A DNA stretch of 38,957 nt from Sulfurivermis sp040755915. Lineage in GTDB: Bacteria > Pseudomonadota > Gammaproteobacteria > Thiohalomonadales > Thiohalomonadaceae. The notes under the pieces were generated by a model. That model worked only from the letters and a program-made list of their open reading frames with translations, searched no databases and was not told the DNA's origin. The position numbers and the translations under genes were made by a program. The stretch covers positions 1 to 38,957 of the forward strand of contig JBFLWM010000030.1 of the NCBI GenBank assembly GCA_040755915.1, written 5' to 3'. Below are positions 34,130-38,957 of the stretch, piece by piece (the first letter of the stretch is position 1; the number at the start of each line of letters is the position of its first letter).

Positions 34130-34263
34130 TGCCCATTACCTGACGCGCTTGTAACACGTCTATCAGAAAGGGTGCGATAACACCCCTAGAACCACAAAGC
34201 GCCACTATAAGACAAAAGGTATTGCGAAATAATGCTAGTATTCCGGCAACCAAAAAGCAATAC

Positions 34264-34296
34264 TTGACACTAAAAGATATTGCGATATAGTGTCAA
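34264..34296 (+). promoter_or_regulatory. Promoter embedded in a TTGACACTA palindrome
   Basis: TTGACA (34264-34269) and TATAGT (34286-34291) form a -35/-10 pair with 16 bp spacing. They lie inside an exact inverted repeat, TTGACACTA (34264-34272) and TAGTGTCAA (34288-34296). A related box with AAAAGGTATTGCGAAATAATG lies 58 bp upstream at 34214-34234, resembling 34272-34292. This is a good candidate operator for autoregulation by the ribbon-helix-helix protein. Predicted transcription would begin at about the ATG itself. Confidence 0.65.
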
Positions 34297-34298
34297 TT

Positions 34299-34664
34299 AT
34301 GTTGCATAGAAAGCTTACAAAGGCACAAATGAAGGAACTTAGGGAGTTCCTTGTTTCTCAAGGTGATTCTGGCCTTGAGGAGATAATTACTAGTCCGCGG
34401 AATGCTTGGGAAAATTATCAGCGCATGAAGCTTGCCAAGGCAGAGGCTCTTAATCGTTCCCGGCTGCCTGCGGCTGAATCTTCGGGGCATGTAAAGCGCA
34501 AGGGTCGCGGTCTGGGCAAGAAGCCCAAGAAGGTAGTAACCACGGTGCAGCTTGACCCGGATATCTTGGAAGGTTTGCAGCGGGTGGCGGAGCGTGAGGA
34601 GCGCACAGTTAGTGCGGTAATTCGTTTGGCGGTTCGTGAATATCTGGAGAGGGAAAATGGATAA
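34299..34664 (+). CDS. Ribbon-helix-helix regulator of the integrative element
   Basis: The 121-residue protein has an N-terminal helical region (KLTKAQMKELREFLVSQGD), a basic linker (HVKRKGRGLGKKPKK) and a C-terminal ribbon-helix-helix DNA-binding domain (~78-121: TTVQLDPDILEGLQRVAERE, then SAVIRLAVREYLER). ATG 34299 has no ribosome site, and the promoter just upstream predicts a leaderless message. ATG 34329 has AAAGG 6 nt upstream and is an alternative start. Likely role: repressor or excision control for the element. Confidence 0.8.
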   Translation: MLHRKLTKAQMKELREFLVSQGDSGLEEIITSPRNAWENYQRMKLAKAEALNRSRLPAAESSGHVKRKGRGLGKKPKKVVTTVQLDPDILEGLQRVAEREERTVSAVIRLAVREYLERENG

Positions 34665-34860
34665 GCTGCGGGAAGTGATGGATGGGCTTGATTCGCTGCA
34701 TATGGCTTATGAGGGGTTGGAGATACTGGCTACCTCTGCCGACCATGGGCAATCTGACCATGTGGGCCATGTGCTCTCAGTGTTGAATGCTCAACTCAAG
34801 GCGCACCTTGAAGAGTTGGAAGGGCTGCGGAAAGGCAAGGGTCTTTCTGTGGTCAAGTGA
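34657..34860 (+). CDS. Small helical protein of the integrative element (67 aa), unknown
   Basis: ATG 34657 has a strong GGAGAGG site and overlaps the end of the ribbon-helix-helix gene by 8 bp, so the two are translationally coupled. The protein is helical and acidic-to-neutral (DKLREVMDGLDSLHMAYEGL, then SVLNAQLKAHLEELEGLRKG) with no DNA-binding signature. The paired arrangement with a ribbon-helix-helix gene resembles an antitoxin-toxin order, but the sequence does not match a toxin family I know. Unknown function. Confidence 0.65.
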   Translation: MDKLREVMDGLDSLHMAYEGLEILATSADHGQSDHVGHVLSVLNAQLKAHLEELEGLRKGKGLSVVK

Positions 34861-34872
34861 TTGGCCACATTG

Positions 34873-34961
34873 TGTCCACAAATATTGTGGTTCACAGTGT
34901 CTTGAAGTGTTTTCAGTGCGCGTAACTGACTGAAATTATTAGTTGTAGTGTTTTATAGTGT
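34873..34961. promoter_or_regulatory. Iterated short boxes near attR
   Basis: A TGTCCACA box (34873-34880) is followed by AGTGT at 34896, 34906, 34947 and 34957 and AGTGC at 34915, spaced about 10 bp apart within each group. The ~115-bp segment after the last gene has no coding potential. It looks like an arm-type site array for recombinase or excisionase next to the right attachment site. Confidence 0.5.
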
Positions 34962-34975
34962 AGCTCTGGAAGGGT

Positions 34976-35020
34976 CTTTTAATCCGTTGGTCGTGAGTTC
35001 GAGTCTCACACGACCCACCA
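34976..35020 (+). repeat. attR: displaced 3' fragment of tRNA-Lys
   Basis: This is the exact second copy of the 45-bp att repeat. It lacks the 5' half of the tRNA, so it is not a functional gene. The bases just outside differ on both sides, which fixes the repeat length. Confidence 0.95.
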
Positions 35021-35029
35021 ATCAAGCAC

Positions 35030-35057
35030 AAAAAAGCCCGCGCAAGCGGGCTTTTTT
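35030..35057 (+). terminator. Intrinsic terminator, originally of tRNA-Lys
   Basis: GCCCGC-GCAA-GCGGGC flanked by A6 and T6 forms a textbook, potentially bidirectional terminator 15 bp after attR. It was presumably the tRNA terminator before the element inserted. Confidence 0.9.
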
Positions 35058-35075
35058 GTTGTCCTTTTCCGGGCA

Positions 35076-35101
35076 CGGGACGCGTTGTCGCGTCCCGTTT
35101 T
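35076..35101. terminator. Second hairpin between attR and the SLC13 gene
   Basis: CGGGACGCG and CGCGTCCCG are exact inverted repeats with a TTGT loop followed by TTTT on the plus strand. It lies 11 bp from the stop of the SLC13 gene and may insulate the convergent transcripts. Confidence 0.6.
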
Positions 35102-35111
35102 CCGTGACTCA

Positions 35112-36986
35112 TCAGAACACGACGTTCAGCATGGTCAGCGCCACGATCAGGAACAGCACGGTCATGATGCCGCCGGCGCGCATGTAGTCGGCTACGCGAT
35201 AGCCGCCGGGGCCCATCAGCAGGGCATTGACCTGATGGGTGGGCAGGAAGAAGGAGTTGGAGGTGGCGATGGCCACGGTGAGGGCGAACACCGCCGGGTT
35301 GGCGCCGGCCTGGATGGCGATGTTCACCGCCAGCGGTACCAGCAGCACGGTAGCGCCCACGTTCGACATCACCAGGGTGAAGAAGGTGGCCAGGATGGCG
35401 ATCACCGCCTGCAGCAGGATGTGATTAACATCGCCGCCCAGTATCTGCAGGGTCTGCACCGCGATCCAGTTGGCGGTGCCGGTGGATTCTACGGCCTGAC
35501 CCAGCGGGATCAGACTGGCGAGCAGGAACACGCTCTTCCAGCTCACCGCGCCGTAGGCCTCATCCATGGTCAGCACGCCGCTCAGGATCATGCCCACTGC
35601 ACCGGTGAGCAGGGCGACGGACAGGCGCACGTCGGTGAACAGTATCAGCGCTAGGGCGATGAGGAAGAAGCCGAGCGCAAACTGGACCTTGTGCGGGCGC
35701 AGCTCTTCATGCGGGTAATCGGTGGTGATGACCAGGAAGTCGCGGCGGTTCTTCTCGGCAGCGGCCAGGTCGTCCCAGCGGCTGTGCTGTACCAGGGTGT
35801 CGCCGGATTGCAGCACCAGCTGGCGCAGGTTTTCGCGGATGACTTCACTGCCGCGGAACACCGCCAGCACGTTGAGGCCATGGCTCTTGCGCAGGCGGAT
35901 GTCCTGCAGCGATTTGCCCACCAGACGCGAGTTGGGCGGGATGACGATTTCGGAGATGCCGGCGCGGGACGGGGTCAGCATGTCGGCGAAATTGCTCAGG
36001 CCGCCGGTGCGCTCCAGGCGATAGGTGTCGGCCTGGCGCTGCACCGCCTCGTTGGTGCCCATCAGGGCCAGGACGGCGCCGGCGGGTACGGTTACGTCGC
36101 GCGAGGGAGCGACGCGTACGTCATCGCCGATACGCAGGGCGATGATGGAGACATCGTGACCCAGGGCCGCTTCCATCTCCTCGATGGTCTTGTCGGCGAG
36201 CGGGCTGCCCGCGGCGATGGCCAGCTCGAAGATATCGCCGGCGAGACCGTACTGGGTGCGGAAGTATTCCATGGTGCTCATGCCTTCACCGCCCTCGCTC
36301 TTGATGGAGGGCAGCACCAGCCGGCCGGCCAGCACGAAGTAGATGATACCGGTGGCGACCAGTGCCAGGCCGATGGGGGTGACCGCGAACAGCTCGAAGG
36401 TTTCCATCTCCGGCAAACCCTGGGCGACGAGCGACTTGTTGGAGGTGAGGATCAGGTCATTGAGCAGAATCAGCGGGCTGGAACCGATCATGGTGATGGT
36501 GCCGCCGAGGATGGCGCAGAAACCCATCGGCATCAGCAGGCGCGACATCGGCAGGCCGGTGCGGGTGGAGATGCGGCTTACCACCGGCAGGAACAGGGCG
36601 GCGGCGCCGACATTCTGCATGAAGCTGGAGATGAAGCCCACGGTACTGGAGATGAGCGGGATGATGCGTTGCTCGGTGGAGCCGCCGATCTTCATGATGA
36701 AGCCCGCCACCTTGGTCATGACACCGGTCTTGTCCAGGCCGGCGCCGATGATCATCACTGCGATGATGGAGATCACCGCGTTGGCGGCAAAGCCGTCGAA
36801 CAGGTGCTTGGTGTCCACCAGCGACGGCACGATATCGTCGGGAATGACGGTGGTAAGGCCGAGCAGCACCATCACCAGCACGGCGGCCACGTCGACACGC
36901 ACGATTTCCGAGACGAACAGATAAATGGTAAAGGCAAGAAACGCCATCACCCACATCATTTCCGTGGTGAGGGTCAGATTTTCCAA
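35112..36986 (-). CDS. SLC13-family permease with two RCK_C (TrkA-C) domains
   Basis: The 624-residue inner-membrane protein has about 11-12 hydrophobic segments split by a cytoplasmic region (~230-430) holding two RCK_C/TrkA-C domains (ELAIAAGSPLADKTIEEM ... and EIVIPPNSRLVGKSLQDIRL ...). Family helices with GSSPLILLND and ATSNSFFLPTHQVNALLMGPGGYR match the divalent anion:Na+ symporters, some of which transport sulfate. It lies downstream of soxYZA beyond a terminator. A role in sulfate movement during thiosulfate oxidation is an inference from context. Confidence 0.9.
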   Translation of the reverse strand: MENLTLTTEMMWVMAFLAFTIYLFVSEIVRVDVAAVLVMVLLGLTTVIPDDIVPSLVDTKHLFDGFAANAVISIIAVMIIGAGLDKTGVMTKVAGFIMKIGGSTEQRIIPLISSTVGFISSFMQNVGAAALFLPVVSRISTRTGLPMSRLLMPMGFCAILGGTITMIGSSPLILLNDLILTSNKSLVAQGLPEMETFELFAVTPIGLALVATGIIYFVLAGRLVLPSIKSEGGEGMSTMEYFRTQYGLAGDIFELAIAAGSPLADKTIEEMEAALGHDVSIIALRIGDDVRVAPSRDVTVPAGAVLALMGTNEAVQRQADTYRLERTGGLSNFADMLTPSRAGISEIVIPPNSRLVGKSLQDIRLRKSHGLNVLAVFRGSEVIRENLRQLVLQSGDTLVQHSRWDDLAAAEKNRRDFLVITTDYPHEELRPHKVQFALGFFLIALALILFTDVRLSVALLTGAVGMILSGVLTMDEAYGAVSWKSVFLLASLIPLGQAVESTGTANWIAVQTLQILGGDVNHILLQAVIAILATFFTLVMSNVGATVLLVPLAVNIAIQAGANPAVFALTVAIATSNSFFLPTHQVNALLMGPGGYRVADYMRAGGIMTVLFLIVALTMLNVVF

Positions 36987-37187
36987 CGTCCTGCTCCTTC
37001 TGTTTTAGTGGTGGGCCGCGCTGTTCGCTGGACGGACAGGCAGTATGCGGGAACGGCATTGCTCGCGCGGGCCGAAGGGGCCGGCCCGGCGCGGACGGTT
37101 GGTCATGATACTGAAAACCACCCTGCTGTGCCATTGTGCCGGCCACGGCGCGGGGTGATGTTGGTGCCAAGTATTGCTACCGCCAAT

Positions 37188-37215
37188 AAAAAACCCGGCC
37201 GAAGCCGGGTTTTTT
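37188..37215 (-). terminator. Intrinsic terminator of the sox operon
   Basis: CCCGGC-CGAA-GCCGGG with A6/T6 flanks, 18 bp past the soxA stop. It separates soxYZA from the SLC13 gene. Confidence 0.9.
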
Positions 37216-37232
37216 ACTGGGTCAGGCAGGGC

Positions 37233-38072
37233 TTACTTGCGGCTGCCCGGACCGTTCACTTCGATACCGTTGCTCATGTAGGTATGGAAGTATTCCAGCG
37301 CGCGGTACTCATCGCCCTGATCCGGGAAGGCCTTGGCGCGCACCTGCTCGTTGCAGCCACCATAGCGGCGGTGCAGGGTGCCCATGTCCCCCCAGCTCTG
37401 GCGGAATACCGGGAAGTGGGTGGTGTGGCCCAGGGCCGGGCTCAGCATCTCGGCACGGATGTATTGGCCGGCGCTGTCCTTGTGGCAGTTGGCGCAGGAC
37501 AGGTTGAGCTGGCCGCGCTTCATGTAGAAGTGACGCTTGCCGCGCTCGTACCAGGCGATGGCGCGCGGGTCATCGGGGATCTTCACGTTCACTTTCTTGC
37601 CGCGCGAGGTATAGACCATGTAGGCCGTGATGGCCGCGATGTCGCCCTTCTTGCCCGGCAGCGGCTTCTCGCCGTTCTTGACACGGCATTCCTGGACTTC
37701 CTGCTCCAGCGTCTTCACCGTGTTGTTGGCCGCGTCGAAGTAGGGGTAGTTCTGGCTGATGCCGATACCGCCGTTGGGGAAGCAGCTGCCGTAGGTCTTG
37801 CCGTTGGCAAACGGGGTCTTGAACAGCTTCTCGCCCTTCTTCAGGTCATCCTCATAAGGGGGGAAGTCCTCTTCCAGGGCCTCCCAGGTGACGCGGGACA
37901 CCGGGTCGATGGCGTAGACGCCATTGCCGAACTCGTTCAGCGAGACACCGGGGAACTTCTTCATGTAGTACTGGCGAAATTCCTTCAGATCCTGCTGCGG
38001 CGTGGCCTGGGCGGCCAGCGGTACGCCGGCCAGCAGGGCCAGTGCGGTTGCCGTGGTGAGCAATGCTTTCAT
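37233..38072 (-). CDS. soxA: SoxA c-type cytochrome, monoheme type
   Basis: The 279-residue periplasmic cytochrome has a Sec signal peptide (to about AAQA). With SoxX it attaches thiosulfate to SoxY. The catalytic heme motif CANCH is at 193-197 and its cysteine ligand is C240 in RRYGGCNEQ. The position of the N-terminal heme of diheme SoxA lacks CxxCH: C97 (SCFPNGG) and C129 (QECRV) remain and probably form a disulfide, so this is the monoheme class. It is the last gene before the terminator; soxB and a SoxK-like subunit do not follow. Confidence 0.95.
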   Translation of the reverse strand: MKALLTTATALALLAGVPLAAQATPQQDLKEFRQYYMKKFPGVSLNEFGNGVYAIDPVSRVTWEALEEDFPPYEDDLKKGEKLFKTPFANGKTYGSCFPNGGIGISQNYPYFDAANNTVKTLEQEVQECRVKNGEKPLPGKKGDIAAITAYMVYTSRGKKVNVKIPDDPRAIAWYERGKRHFYMKRGQLNLSCANCHKDSAGQYIRAEMLSPALGHTTHFPVFRQSWGDMGTLHRRYGGCNEQVRAKAFPDQGDEYRALEYFHTYMSNGIEVNGPGSRK

Positions 38073-38124
38073 ATCCTGACTCCTCTTACATCTGGCATGT
38101 AGTGGTTTTTATTAGGGACACCCG

Positions 38125-38439
38125 TCAGCCGATGTCGGTCTCAGCCGAGTCCTTCTCGCCCTTGTTGTCGACCCAGGAGAGGGCGACCTTGTCACCCTTC
38201 TTGGCACCGGCGAACTCGATGGAGAGGTAGGGGTTGGCGGAGATGGCGGCGCCCCAGGCGGCATTGAGCACGGCCTTGCCGTTGTGGGAGCACACGACTT
38301 CCTGAATGAAGTGGGCCGGGATGACCTGGCCGGTCTTCTTGTCCTTGCGCTGGCCGGTTTCCATCGGATGCTTGATGAGGGCCTTGACCGTGCACACATC
38401 GCCCTTGAGGGTGGCGCGGATCTTGATTGAGTCTGCCAT
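38125..38439 (-). CDS. soxZ: SoxZ thiosulfate-carrier partner
   Basis: The 104-residue immunoglobulin-fold protein (IKIRATLKGDVCTVKALIKH, then METGQRKDKKTGQVIPAHFI) has no signal peptide and is exported bound to SoxY. It is essential for the SoxYZ carrier complex. Order and spacing with soxY are typical. Confidence 0.97.
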   Translation of the reverse strand: MADSIKIRATLKGDVCTVKALIKHPMETGQRKDKKTGQVIPAHFIQEVVCSHNGKAVLNAAWGAAISANPYLSIEFAGAKKGDKVALSWVDNKGEKDSAETDIG

Positions 38440-38484
38440 GTTGAGTTTCCTCTGTATCGTCGATTCGTCTGAGAGGCGCGCGGT

Positions 38485-38955
38485 TTAGCCGCCGCAGCCG
38501 CCGATGGTGACCTTCACTTCCTTGCGGCCGGCAAACATGCCGCCGCCGGCCTTGACCACGGCGACCACGTTGGAGGTCTTGCCCATCTTGACGCGGGTGG
38601 AGACGGTGCCGACGGCATTGGGGGCCAGGTTGAAGACGGCGGTGAGGGGAGTGGCGTTCTGCTCGACGAACAGGCTGATGGACTCGATGCCCTTGATGTT
38701 GGCATTGACGGTGACCGGGACCACGGCGCCGTTCTCGGCGATGTCGGGGGCCTTGATCTCGATGTCGTTGCTGGGAGTGGTCATGTCGGCGTCGTAGACG
38801 CCCTTCAGGCTGGAGGCGATGTCCTTGGCCTCGAAGGCGGCCTTGGGCCAGGCAGCCAGCACCTGGCGGGGATTGAGCAGGCCGGCGCCAACGGCTACGG
38901 CAACAGCGCTGCCGGCCAGGGTGCCCTTGAGAAAGATTCTGCGCTTGGTGTTCAC
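38485..38955 (-). CDS. soxY: SoxY sulfur-carrier protein
   Basis: The 156-residue protein has a twin-arginine signal (TKRRIFLKGTLAG) and ends in GGCGG, the swinging arm whose cysteine (C154) carries the sulfur intermediates. The GTG start at 38955 is 2 bp from the window edge, so an upstream start cannot be checked. soxX, which commonly precedes soxY, would lie outside the window. Confidence 0.96.
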   Translation of the reverse strand: MNTKRRIFLKGTLAGSAVAVAVGAGLLNPRQVLAAWPKAAFEAKDIASSLKGVYDADMTTPSNDIEIKAPDIAENGAVVPVTVNANIKGIESISLFVEQNATPLTAVFNLAPNAVGTVSTRVKMGKTSNVVAVVKAGGGMFAGRKEVKVTIGGCGG

Positions 38956-38957
38956 GT

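Larger units (their letters stand above)
32630..35020. mobile_element. 2.4-kb integrative element in tRNA-Lys
   Basis: The element is bounded by exact 45-bp att repeats. It contains, left to right: a 75-residue gene (+), a very large hairpin, a hairpin with DnaA-box-like arms, a tyrosine recombinase (-), a promoter/operator palindrome, a ribbon-helix-helix gene (+) and a 67-residue gene (+). There is no visible replication initiator, relaxase, capsid or packaging gene. The host tRNA terminator has been pushed beyond the right repeat. The recombinase and both att sites look intact, so it may still excise. It is most simply read as a miniature or satellite-like element; a remnant of a larger prophage is the alternative. 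Confidence 0.9.

Noticed and set aside
34976..35020. A second tRNA-Lys
   Set aside because: Only the 3' 45 nt are present; the D-arm and acceptor 5' strand are missing. It is the attR site.
35691..38102. An 803-codon plus-strand open frame opposite the SLC13 and soxA genes
   Set aside because: It runs antisense across two unmistakable genes and their terminator; it is His/Gly/Val/Gln-rich composition noise caused by high GC at third positions.

Overview
The window looks like chromosome from a GC-rich, sulfur-oxidising gammaproteobacterium. The ruvCAB-ybgC-tolQRAB-pal-cpoB-queE-queC block is a classic gammaproteobacterial arrangement. The right end carries soxY-soxZ-soxA (periplasmic thiosulfate oxidation), a YeeE/YedE sulfur permease and an SLC13 permease. 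No 16S rRNA gene is present, so genus and species cannot be assigned.

Layout. (1) 1-2420 is accessory: a possible gene end, an orphan SEFIR/TIR-type gene that is visibly AT-richer than its surroundings, then about 0.8 kb of gene-free DNA built from palindromic repeats. (2) 2421-12195 is a minus-strand run: a SAM methyltransferase with a regulatory domain, a membrane-anchored HELLH metallopeptidase, a short-chain dehydrogenase, an HD-GYP cyclic-di-GMP phosphodiesterase, a DUF1614 membrane protein, an archaeal-type PRPP synthetase overlapping an AMP/thymidine phosphorylase, and an Atm1-type ABC exporter. (3) 12348-16749 is plus-strand housekeeping: a small unknown protein, an FmdB zinc ribbon, a DUF502 membrane protein, aspS and nadA. 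(4) 16931-21257 is a compact phospho-signalling operon: CHASE2 sensor Ser/Thr kinase, PP2C phosphatase and two FHA proteins. (5) 21344-30968 holds yebC, ruvCAB, the Tol-Pal operon and queE-queC. (6) 31127-38955 is the sulfur region: yeeE, tRNA-Lys, SLC13 permease, soxA, soxZ, soxY.

The most unusual item lies inside region 6. A 2.4-kb integrative element sits in the 3' end of tRNA-Lys(UUU) between two identical 45-bp att repeats (32585-32629 and 34976-35020). It carries an intact P2-like tyrosine recombinase, three small genes (one ribbon-helix-helix), an unusually large hairpin of about 175 nt with a 27-bp near-perfect stem, an inverted pair of DnaA-box-like sequences, a palindromic promoter/operator, and short iterated motifs near both ends. 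No replication, packaging or capsid gene is visible. It therefore looks like a miniature satellite-type element that would depend on helper or host functions. That interpretation is inference; the att repeats, genes and repeats are directly visible.
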